This document shows, piece by piece, positions 54,566-62,426 of a DNA stretch of 64,000 nt (positions within the stretch are counted from its first letter, which is position 1; each line of letters starts with the position of its first letter). The notes under the pieces are model-generated. The model was not told the DNA's origin, searched no databases, and saw only the letters and a program-made list of their open reading frames with translations. The stretch comes from Pseudoalteromonas shioyasakiensis (GTDB taxonomy: Bacteria; Pseudomonadota; Gammaproteobacteria; Enterobacterales; Alteromonadaceae), in NCBI GenBank assembly GCA_013391845.1, contig CP058414.1:1226501-1290500 (forward strand), in the 5' to 3' direction. The position numbers and the translations under genes are program-made.

Positions 54566-55066
54566 TTAATCAAGTGAGCGATAAATACGTTTATTTTCTT
54601 CTTTGGTGAGGGTGATCACTTCAGTTTTTGCGATGTAATCTTGCAATGCGCGCTTATTTTTAAAATCCACCAACACCACTAAATTACCTAAACCTAATAG
54701 CGCAGTAATGGCTCTAAGTGCACCTTGTTGCCAGCTAATTAATTGACCATCGAGGGTTTGCACCTTTAAACGCCATGCCCGCATACCAATTGTTTGGCCA
54801 CTCTTAGCCCAAAAGTAGCTAAAGAAACTAATACTCACTATTACCAATAATGCACTTCGAATGCCATACAGTAATGGCGAGTTTTGAATGAAAGCAGATA
54901 CATCCTCAGCGTCACCAATGCTTAGTAAGTCTAAAGAAATTAGCCCTTGAACAGCTAATAAATACAGTACGGTAGTCAGCATCGCAAAGGCAATGATAAC
55001 CAAGGTATCGTAGATTAAAGAGGCAAAGCGGCGCCAGAAACCGGCACGTGGAAACTCAGCTGACAT
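54566..55066 (-). CDS. RDD family membrane protein
   Basis: 166 residues from the ATG at 55066. 'PRAGFWRRFASLIYDTLVIIAFAML' is the RDD start (R and D at the first helix), and 'KSGQTIGMRAWRLKVQTLDGQ' follows the second. Three hydrophobic helices are visible. The role is unknown; other members act in Na+/H+ exchange or transport. It is convergent with lptG, sharing the terminator. Confidence 0.85.
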   Translation of the reverse strand: MSAEFPRAGFWRRFASLIYDTLVIIAFAMLTTVLYLLAVQGLISLDLLSIGDAEDVSAFIQNSPLLYGIRSALLVIVSISFFSYFWAKSGQTIGMRAWRLKVQTLDGQLISWQQGALRAITALLGLGNLVVLVDFKNKRALQDYIAKTEVITLTKEENKRIYRSLD

Positions 55067-55207
55067 AAACAATCTCATCCAATTAAATTGCGCAGTAGTT
55101 TAGCAAAGTCCTTCGCAAACAAGAAATACTTAACGGCCGTTTAGCAAGTCGACAAACAGGTCTGACCTGCTATAGTTGAGAAAATAATAAAAAATGAGCA
55201 CACAATT

Positions 55208-56860
55208 ATGGCCGTTTCTCAAAGCGAAACCCATCAGGTATTTAATCAACCCAAACCACTTGAAAACTACAATGCCTACGAGGCTGATACCGTATTACAG
55301 TATTGGCAAAACCGTTTTGCAGGGCAGTGGGGAACTGTGCATTTAGCTGCGTTTGGGGAGCAAGTGGGTGGCGTATTACTGCAAGCTGGTTTTTTAGCAA
55401 ACAAACACTTACCAGAGTTAACGACTCACAGTCGGTTTGGCGAACGCATAGACCAAGTTGACTATCATCCAAGCTATCATGAGCTGATGCAGCATGCCAT
55501 AGAGCAAGGTCACTGCGCATTGCCTTGGCAGCAACAAAAAGCCGGGAGTCATGTTGTAAGAGCTGTGATGGCAGTGCTGCACAATCATGCAGATCCGGGC
55601 TCCGGCTGTCCATTAACCATGACTTTTGCCAGTGTGCCAGCTATTGCCAGCCAAGAAAATATCGCAGCTATGTGGCTACCTAAAATAATGGCAAATCATT
55701 ACGACCCAGATAATAAGCCTTGGTCTGAAAAAAAGGGTGTCACTATAGGTATGGCGATGACCGAAAAACAAGGCGGCTCTGATGTTCGAGCCAATACCAC
55801 TAAAGCCGCAGCTATTAATGAAAGTGGCGCAGGGCAATTATACGCTTTAACTGGGCACAAATGGTTTTGCTCAGCGCCCATGAGTGACGCATTTTTAGTA
55901 CTCGCTAACACTGATGAAAACCAATTATCCTGCTTCTTAGTGCCGCGCTGGCTCGAAACTGGTGAGAAAAATGCCATGTATATTCAGCGTTTAAAAAATA
56001 AGTTAGGTAATCAATCGAATGCGAGCTCTGAAATAGAGTTCAGAGGCGCGCATGGCTGGTTGCTAGGAGAGCCAGGGCGAGGCATTGCAACTATTATTCA
56101 AATGGTCGCTTTGACTCGTTATGATTGTATGCTTGGTTCAAGTTCGTTGATGTTGCAAGCTGTGAAAGAAGCGATATGGCACACTTCAGGGCGAAGTGTA
56201 TTTGGTAAAAACCTGCACCAGCAGCCACTAATGCTTAATGTACTGGCAGATTTAGCTATTGAGGCTGAAGCTGCACTTGCTATTTCCATGCGCATTGCAC
56301 ATGCTCTTGATAATCAAGGTAATAGCAATGAAGTTGCATTAGTACGCAGTGCCACTGCAATAGGTAAATACTGGATCTGTAAGCGTGCGGTGCAGCAGAC
56401 CTATGAGGCTATGGAATGTATTGGTGGCGTGGGTTATGTGCAAGACAACATTATCAGTCGACTTTATAAAGAAGCACCTGTTAACTCAATTTGGGAAGGT
56501 TCTGGTAATGTACAGTGCCTTGATCTTTTGCGTGTATTTAATCGTGAGCCTGAATCTCTGAAGGTGCTTATGAATGAGCTTGAAAAGGCACGCAGTTTGA
56601 GCCTCGACTACGCGACAAAGTTAGATGAACTACAACGAATGCTCACTGATGCCGCGAATCTCGAAATGCATGCTCGACGCATAATTGAAAGGCTTGCGCT
56701 ACTTTGGCAAGCATCAACGCTATTACAATTTGGCGAGCCACTTATTGCAGACGCGTTTGTGAAGAGTCGTCTAAATGAAGTGAGTTTTAGCCAGTACGGC
56801 TGTCTTAGTCATGACATCGATTGTCAGGCTATTGTTTCACGAATGATGCCAAAACTCTAA
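55208..56860 (+). CDS. AidB-like acyl-CoA dehydrogenase family protein
   Basis: 550 residues, close to AidB (541). It shares with AidB the opening 'THQVFNQPKPLENYNAY', the flavin and substrate loop 'GMAMTEKQGGSDVRANTT', 'GHKWFCSAPMSDAFLVLA' and 'MECIGGVGYVQDN...APVNSIWEGSGNVQCLD'. AidB binds FAD and DNA in E. coli and is induced by alkylation, with only weak isovaleryl-CoA dehydrogenase activity. Whether this one is a DNA-protecting flavoprotein or a catabolic enzyme is unclear. There is no ada gene or methylation repair neighbour in the window. Confidence 0.88.
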   Translation: MAVSQSETHQVFNQPKPLENYNAYEADTVLQYWQNRFAGQWGTVHLAAFGEQVGGVLLQAGFLANKHLPELTTHSRFGERIDQVDYHPSYHELMQHAIEQGHCALPWQQQKAGSHVVRAVMAVLHNHADPGSGCPLTMTFASVPAIASQENIAAMWLPKIMANHYDPDNKPWSEKKGVTIGMAMTEKQGGSDVRANTTKAAAINESGAGQLYALTGHKWFCSAPMSDAFLVLANTDENQLSCFLVPRWLETGEKNAMYIQRLKNKLGNQSNASSEIEFRGAHGWLLGEPGRGIATIIQMVALTRYDCMLGSSSLMLQAVKEAIWHTSGRSVFGKNLHQQPLMLNVLADLAIEAEAALAISMRIAHALDNQGNSNEVALVRSATAIGKYWICKRAVQQTYEAMECIGGVGYVQDNIISRLYKEAPVNSIWEGSGNVQCLDLLRVFNREPESLKVLMNELEKARSLSLDYATKLDELQRMLTDAANLEMHARRIIERLALLWQASTLLQFGEPLIADAFVKSRLNEVSFSQYGCLSHDIDCQAIVSRMMPKL

Positions 56861-56915
56861 AGTTAACAACTTGTTTAATTATTGTGCGGTTGAGTAGTGG
56901 CACCGCATAAAACGC

Positions 56916-56943
56916 TTGCTGCCTTACCTATTCTTTGTATAAT
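56916..56943 (+). promoter_or_regulatory. Sigma-70 promoter for tRNA-Leu
   Basis: TTGCTG (56916) and TATAAT (56938) with a 16-base spacer; the following bases GCTTGGC are GC-rich, as in stringently controlled stable-RNA promoters. It is the nearest good promoter, giving a leader of about 85 bases. Confidence 0.7.
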
Positions 56944-57036
56944 GCTTGGCATAGAGACAAAAGCAGTTTAAAAAGCTTTTGCTCTAAAGTGGTTTTTCTT
57001 TATCTTCTCGTGTTTAGAAGGTTAAAGAAAAATGAA

Positions 57037-57121
57037 GCCAGTATGATGGAATTGGTAGACATGACGGATTCAAAATCCGTTGCCTTCGGGCGTGGCGGTT
57101 CAAGTCCGCCTACTGGTACCA
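57037..57121 (+). tRNA. tRNA-Leu (anticodon CAA)
   Basis: 85 bases including encoded CCA. The acceptor arm GCCAGTA pairs with TACTGGT (first pair G-T), then discriminator A and CCA. Anticodon stem ACGGA/TCCGT holds the loop TTCAAAA, with anticodon CAA at 57071-57073. A long variable arm (TGCCTTCGGGCGT) proves class II, and GGTTCAAGTCC is the T arm. It reads UUG codons. Confidence 0.95.
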
Positions 57122-57130
57122 CTTTTATGA

Positions 57131-57157
57131 CCCCAGCAGTTTTGCTGGGGTTTTTTT
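57131..57157 (+). terminator. Terminator after tRNA-Leu
   Basis: CCCCAGCA, loop GTTT, TGCTGGGG, then seven T. Strong, 10 bases behind the CCA end. Confidence 0.93.
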
Positions 57158-57161
57158 ATGC

Positions 57162-57238
57162 CTGAAAGCTATCAGCTATCAGCCGAGTGATCGCCTATCG
57201 CCTAGTACCCAGAACCTAGGACCCAGAACCTAGGACCC
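57162..57238. repeat. Eleven in-phase heptamers in the 370-bp gap after tRNA-Leu
   Basis: The 77 bases divide without a break into 7-bp units. CTATCAG occurs twice in a row, ATCGCCT twice in a row, then AGTACCC is followed by AGAACCT and AGGACCC alternating twice. The last part is also a 14-bp direct repeat. The rest of the gap, up to the GTG of the next gene at 57492, is AT-rich without an open frame; AAGG about 9 bases ahead of the GTG is the ribosome site. Confidence 0.85.
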
Positions 57239-57491
57239 AGAGCATATAACTCAAATTTAAGTACCAACTCCACCACTATTAAAGCAACTTTTGTTCTATT
57301 TATAACCGACCAAGTTCAAACTATGTTTGATCTACAAATAACCATGAAAAATGTGTGCTTATTTGCTTGGAAAGTAACCGTTTAAGACTAGAGTACGATG
57401 GTGTTTGCATGCGTCTTATAATACAATTTGTTTTCTAAACTATAAGTGAGGTCAATCACTTAGTGCACAATATCGGGTAAGGTAACTTAGC

Positions 57492-59663
57492 GTGGGTACA
57501 TACGACTTAAAGCGTATAGTTGAAAGTATTTCAAATTTAAAAAGTGAAAACTTTTATAATGCAATATGCCTGTCTTTATCGGAAGTGCTTGGTGCTTCTC
57601 ATGTTTTTTTAGCTCAAGTTGATGAGTCGACTTTGCATGCGACAACCATCGCTTTGGCTGAGCATGACGAAATTGTAGAAAACATCAGCTACGATATCCG
57701 CTGTACGCCATGCAACGATGTAAGGTGTGGCAGTATCTCAAGTTACAGCTCTGGAGTTCAGCAGCTATTCCCTAACGATCAGTTACTTGTTGATATGGGC
57801 ATAGAAGCCTATGTGGGTGTGCCTTTACAAAGTATATCTGGCAAAACAGATACTATTCTTGTCGCACTATTTCAGCATGAAATAAACGATGCGATGCAAA
57901 TAGAGTCTTTCTTCTCGTTATTTACAGGTCTTATTCAGCGAGAAATCGAAAAAGACCGCTTTATTGCTAAACTTGATTTTGCAAATCAACTTATCGAGCA
58001 AAGCCACGAAGCGATTTTTATTTGCGACCATAATGTACATATTACTTATGCAAATACGGCATTTACTGAAATGACCGGTTACTCGCTGAGTGAAGTATTA
58101 GGGCAAAACCCAAAAATTTTAAGCTCAAACAAGTATGATCCACATTTTTACAAAGCGATGTGGCATCAAATTAATACAGAGGGTAAGTGGTCTGGTGAAA
58201 TAACGAATAAAACCAAACAAGGTAAGCTGTATACGCAATTTTTATCTATTACCAAAATGCAAAATAATGGTGAAGATTGCTATGTTGCGTTTATTTTGGA
58301 TATCACCGAGAAAAAAGAAGCTGAACAGAAAATCTATTTTCACGCAAACCATGACCAACTCACCGGTTTAACCAATCGTTTTTACTTTAAAGAGTATTTA
58401 TGCAAGCTAATATCGTCTTTGTCTTACCAAGATGATGCGAATACTAACTTAGCAGTGATCTACTTCGATGTTGATAAGTTTCAAGACATCAACACAGTCT
58501 ACGGCTTAACGTTTGGTGATAAGGTACTATGCGAGCTGTCAAAACGGCTTAATGGCAGTTTTAAAGAGTGTGCTTTTTCGCGTATTGATGGTGATAGCTT
58601 TGCCATCTTACAAACTTATCAGCACGTTAGTGAACTTGAGCATGTTTGCAAACAAATTACCGCGTTACTTGTTGAACCTTTTTCGATTGGTGGAATTAGT
58701 CAGCAGGTTTCAGTTACGCTGGGAATGAGTCAATTTGAGCAAACTGAAACGGCTACTTCAAATTATAAAATTGAAAAGGTTGCCCGTCGTTTAATACGCC
58801 AAGCTGAACTTGCCACCTTAAATGCCAAGCAAACAGGTGATGAGTACCTGTTTTTCTGTAAAGAGATGGATAACAAGGTCAAAAAACACAATTTGTTAGT
58901 AGAACAGCTTACCCAAGCTGTGAAAAACAATGATATTGAAGTGTATTTTCAACCTATTATCGATATTGAAAATAACACAGTTGCTAAATTCGAAAGTTTA
59001 GTACGCTGGAATAATCAAGGCCAATGGCTATCACCTGCTGAGTTTATTCCTTTGGCTGAAGAGTCTCGGGTGATTATTCCACTCGGTGAACTCGTGTTGA
59101 CTAAAACTTGTCAGCAAGTGAAAGAGTTAGAAGCAAAAGGTTATGAAAATGTTGTTTTTAACGTAAACCGTTCTTTATTTGAGTTTACTGAGTATAACCC
59201 TGAGCGTAATACATGGCTTGAGATTATTAAAGGACAAGGGGTTAAACCATCCCAAATTTCATTTGAATTAACCGAAAGTGTTTTAGCTCCAGAAAATACC
59301 AATCATCTAGATGTGTTAAGGCAGTTGAAGCAAGCAGGGTGTTTAATTTCATTAGATGATTTTGGTACGGGTTATTCGTCTCTTAGCTATTTACGCCGTT
59401 TTCCTGTCGATGTACTTAAGCTAGATAAGTCTTTTATAGATGAAGTACATGTTGATTCAGGTGACGAAGCGCTGGTCAAATCAATTATTCAAATGAGTCG
59501 TGTTCTGGGTATTAAAGTTGTTGCTGAAGGGGTTGAAGAACGCGAACAATTGGCTGTACTAACAGAAGCTGGCTGTGACTATATCCAAGGCTATTACTTT
59601 TCAAAGCCATTGCCAGCAAGCGATATACTGCCATTTTTAACGCAATTTCCTCGAGCGCAGTAG
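57492..59663 (+). CDS. GAF-PAS-GGDEF-EAL protein (c-di-GMP, degenerate cyclase)
   Basis: 723 residues from a GTG start, no membrane helix. The order is GAF-like (about 1-155, with TPCNDVRCG as in GAF domains), PAS (about 165-275), GGDEF (about 290-445) and EAL (about 465-715). The cyclase signature is RIDGDSF near residue 363, where the key glutamate is replaced by serine, so cyclase activity is unlikely. The phosphodiesterase signature is ESLVRW near 500, with ELTES, DDFGTGYSSL and AEGVEE intact, so the EAL domain may hydrolyse c-di-GMP. The degenerate GGDEF may bind GTP as a regulator. Confidence 0.92.
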   Translation: MGTYDLKRIVESISNLKSENFYNAICLSLSEVLGASHVFLAQVDESTLHATTIALAEHDEIVENISYDIRCTPCNDVRCGSISSYSSGVQQLFPNDQLLVDMGIEAYVGVPLQSISGKTDTILVALFQHEINDAMQIESFFSLFTGLIQREIEKDRFIAKLDFANQLIEQSHEAIFICDHNVHITYANTAFTEMTGYSLSEVLGQNPKILSSNKYDPHFYKAMWHQINTEGKWSGEITNKTKQGKLYTQFLSITKMQNNGEDCYVAFILDITEKKEAEQKIYFHANHDQLTGLTNRFYFKEYLCKLISSLSYQDDANTNLAVIYFDVDKFQDINTVYGLTFGDKVLCELSKRLNGSFKECAFSRIDGDSFAILQTYQHVSELEHVCKQITALLVEPFSIGGISQQVSVTLGMSQFEQTETATSNYKIEKVARRLIRQAELATLNAKQTGDEYLFFCKEMDNKVKKHNLLVEQLTQAVKNNDIEVYFQPIIDIENNTVAKFESLVRWNNQGQWLSPAEFIPLAEESRVIIPLGELVLTKTCQQVKELEAKGYENVVFNVNRSLFEFTEYNPERNTWLEIIKGQGVKPSQISFELTESVLAPENTNHLDVLRQLKQAGCLISLDDFGTGYSSLSYLRRFPVDVLKLDKSFIDEVHVDSGDEALVKSIIQMSRVLGIKVVAEGVEEREQLAVLTEAGCDYIQGYYFSKPLPASDILPFLTQFPRAQ

Positions 59664-59710
59664 GTAATTACGGTATGATTTTGATATCAACCTGCTAGTA
59701 AAAGCTTACT

Positions 59711-60724
59711 ATGTCAAAATCAACTGCAAAGCAAAATATAAAGACGATAGTTTCAGCTATTAAGGCTGAAGAGCAGTCGCTAAGAGCGCTTTATCCTATA
59801 CTTAATCAGCAAAACACGATTGCTATGGCTATTCTACTCGTGTCGTTATGTTCACTGTTCGGCGTTGCGACACTCTATTATTTAGCTATTATTCCTGCAT
59901 GGCTGTGTATCATTTTGGCTGCTTTTATTACCTCGATATCGCATGAACTTGAACATGATCTGATCCATAAGCAGTATTTTAGTAATCGTCCTTTTACACA
60001 TAACCTGATGATGCTAACCGTGTGGCTAATGCGGCCAAATACGGTTAACCCTTGGTATCGCAGAAAAATTCACTTACATCACCATAAAGTATCCGGCACC
60101 TCGCAAGATTTAGAGGAGCGCTTAGTGGGCAATGGCATAAAATCACCATTTTTGAGGGTGTTGGTTATCACTGATGGCTTGCTAGGTTTATTAATTAATA
60201 CCAAGCGATTTAATAAAGAAATTAGTGGCTTTAAGTTTTTACGAGTTTTTAATGCTGGCTTTCCTGTTGCAACAGCGTATTTTGCGACTCTTTATGGGGT
60301 AATTGCTTACTATGCTCTGCAATTTGTGCAGCCATTTACATTACCCGCTTGGGGAGTAGAGTTACTTACTGGGGCTGAATTCTTAATGGTGGTACTTATC
60401 GTGCCTAATATCATTCGCTCAACGTCTCTTAACTTGGTGACATCTTCAATGCATTATTATGGTGGTGTAAATAATTTGCTAGAGCAAACGCATGTGATTA
60501 CCAGTCGCTGGTTTTTACCGTTTCAATTATTTTGTTTTGATTTTGGTCGTACACACACAATCCATCATTTTGTACCGAATCAGCCCTTTTACATTAGGCA
60601 ATTGATCAGCAAAAAAATACATCCTATTATGGCCCAGCATGGGGTACGTTTTAATGACTTACAAAGCTTAAAACATGCCAATCACTACCCAGTAAAAGAG
60701 CAGTCATCTCAACAAGGAATTTAA
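59711..60724 (+). CDS. Fatty acid desaturase family membrane protein
   Basis: 337 residues with four or so hydrophobic helices. Three histidine boxes coordinate the di-iron site: HELEHDLIHKQ (near residue 81), HLHHHKVSG (near 122) and HTIHHFVPN (near 284). The first box is the ExEHD type and is unlike the H-x4-H of stearoyl-CoA desaturases; the closest group is fatty acid desaturases or hydroxylases. Substrate unknown. It follows the GGDEF/EAL gene by 47 bases and precedes the GFA gene by one base. Confidence 0.85.
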   Translation: MSKSTAKQNIKTIVSAIKAEEQSLRALYPILNQQNTIAMAILLVSLCSLFGVATLYYLAIIPAWLCIILAAFITSISHELEHDLIHKQYFSNRPFTHNLMMLTVWLMRPNTVNPWYRRKIHLHHHKVSGTSQDLEERLVGNGIKSPFLRVLVITDGLLGLLINTKRFNKEISGFKFLRVFNAGFPVATAYFATLYGVIAYYALQFVQPFTLPAWGVELLTGAEFLMVVLIVPNIIRSTSLNLVTSSMHYYGGVNNLLEQTHVITSRWFLPFQLFCFDFGRTHTIHHFVPNQPFYIRQLISKKIHPIMAQHGVRFNDLQSLKHANHYPVKEQSSQQGI

Positions 60725-60725
60725 T

Positions 60726-61136
60726 ATGAAGGTAACAGGTCGTTGTCATTGTGGTGAGGTAACTTACAATGCAGAAGTTGATGAAAATAAAGTGATTAAC
60801 TGTCACTGTACAGATTGCCAAATTATCTCGGGTGCGCCTTTTCGCACTGTTGTGGTGTCTGTGCCAGATGGGGTTACCTTTACAGGTGCTGAGCCAAAAG
60901 AATATATAAAAATAGCCGAAAGTGGTAATCAGCGTGCGCAAGGCTTTTGTGGTAACTGTGGTACAGCCTTGTACGCGACTTCTGTAGGTGCAGGTGAGCG
61001 TATTTATGGCTTACGTATTGGCGCTGTAGAGCAAGCTGATGAGCTTATCCCTAAAGCGCATATTTGGTATCGTTCACATAAGCCTTGGCTCGATAACCTA
61101 AGTGATATGAGTATCTTTGAAACCGCACCTAATTAG
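60726..61136 (+). CDS. GFA family zinc protein (glutathione-dependent formaldehyde-activating type)
   Basis: 136 residues. The zinc ligands are in GRCHCGEV, NCHCTDC and GFCGNCGTALY, the CENP-V/GFA pattern. The annotation as formaldehyde-activating enzyme comes from one Paracoccus protein, and most members have unknown substrates. It starts one base after the desaturase stop (translational coupling likely). Its end overlaps the convergent MFS gene by 8 bases. Confidence 0.88.
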   Translation: MKVTGRCHCGEVTYNAEVDENKVINCHCTDCQIISGAPFRTVVVSVPDGVTFTGAEPKEYIKIAESGNQRAQGFCGNCGTALYATSVGAGERIYGLRIGAVEQADELIPKAHIWYRSHKPWLDNLSDMSIFETAPN

Positions 61137-62367
61137 CTGCCCCTTTTTGTTGTTGGCCGATAGTTAGATTTCGGCCACTTAAATAACCAAACAAAGCACA
61201 CAGTAGACTTGATGCAATACACAGCCAAAGTGCTCCTTCCCAATTATTAAAATAACTATGTAAGGCACCCGCAATAATAGGGCCGGTTGCAGCCAATAAA
61301 TATCCGATACATTGTGCCATGCCCGACAAAGCTGCGGCTTGCATTGAGTCTTGAGTTCGCAGGCTTACGAATGATAAACCTAGAATAAAACATGCGCCTG
61401 AACAAAAACCTAGAGTGATTGACCAAAACATCGCGAAACTAGGTGCAACTAATAACCCAAGTGAACAAAGCGCCCCAAGTAACGCAAGGCTTAAAGTTAA
61501 AATACGTTGATCTTTTAATTTGGCAAGTAGCGGAATAAGCACAATCCCTGGCAGGGCGGAGGCAACTTGAAAGGCGCCTTGTAAAGCACCAGCATGCTGC
61601 GCACTATGACCACCCTCTATTAAAATGCTGGGCAGCCAACCTAGCATGATATAAGTGAAAAATGAGTTAAAGCCGAGCAGTGAAGTGATTTGCCAAGCAA
61701 GTGCTGAGTGCCAAATTTTGCTTTGTGTACTACTTGGCACAGATGATTTTTTTGGCATGGTATGTTGCTTAAGTTGTGGTAACCACACAACAGTAGCCAG
61801 TACAACTAATAGGGCATAACTGGCGAGGGCTAATTGCCAGCCAAGTTCTTTATATTCTGCCAGCGGAATGATTATTGCTGAATAACTTCCGCCAAATATC
61901 CCCATTGCCAAAACATAACTAGACGTCATAACAGCCACTTTATGTGGAAAGTCCCGTTTTATCAGGCTTGGCAATAACACATTACCAATCGCGATACCGA
62001 CGCCAATCACTGCAGTACCAATAAATAACACTGTGGCTGAGTCAATAACGCGAGATACGACTCCTACGCCTATAAGCACAAGGGCAATGAACAGCGATAC
62101 TTCAAGACCGCACTTTTTAGCAAGGCTCGCCGCCATGGGGGAGGCAATAGCAAACGCGATTAAAGGTAAAGTAGTCAACATACCGGCTTGTGATGCACTT
62201 AACTGAAATTGTTCAATGATTTGTTCAAGTACAGGTGCGATCCCAGTGATAGGAGCACGTAAACTGGCTGCAATTAGAAAAATGCCCAGTACTAATAGAA
62301 GGTTACGAATTACGTTTTGAGAAGATGACACGCTGTTTGGAAAGAAAGCTATAGGTACTTTTATCAT
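61129..62367 (-). CDS. CynX/NimT-type MFS transporter
   Basis: 412 residues, twelve hydrophobic segments. 'LIAASLRAPITGIAPVLEQI' and 'ASQAGMLTTLPLIAFAIASPMAASLAKKCGLE' are characteristic of the CynX/NimT branch. The family includes cyanate and 2-nitroimidazole transporters and, more broadly, organic anion exporters. No cyanase gene is near. Substrate unknown. It is downstream of the TonB receptor gene on the same strand, 59 bases off. Confidence 0.85.
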   Translation of the reverse strand: MIKVPIAFFPNSVSSSQNVIRNLLLVLGIFLIAASLRAPITGIAPVLEQIIEQFQLSASQAGMLTTLPLIAFAIASPMAASLAKKCGLEVSLFIALVLIGVGVVSRVIDSATVLFIGTAVIGVGIAIGNVLLPSLIKRDFPHKVAVMTSSYVLAMGIFGGSYSAIIIPLAEYKELGWQLALASYALLVVLATVVWLPQLKQHTMPKKSSVPSSTQSKIWHSALAWQITSLLGFNSFFTYIMLGWLPSILIEGGHSAQHAGALQGAFQVASALPGIVLIPLLAKLKDQRILTLSLALLGALCSLGLLVAPSFAMFWSITLGFCSGACFILGLSFVSLRTQDSMQAAALSGMAQCIGYLLAATGPIIAGALHSYFNNWEGALWLCIASSLLCALFGYLSGRNLTIGQQQKGAAN

Positions 62368-62426
62368 ACCAAAACACTAAACAGCGTGGGTGAACTATGA
62401 GATAGCTCACCAAATAAAACGGTTAC

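Noticed and set aside
56935..57165. A 76-codon plus-strand open frame covering tRNA-Leu
   Set aside because: It runs through the whole tRNA gene and its terminator, has no ribosome site, and shows no protein family resemblance.
57162..57238. CRISPR array
   Set aside because: Units are only 7 bp with no spacers, and there are no cas genes in the window.
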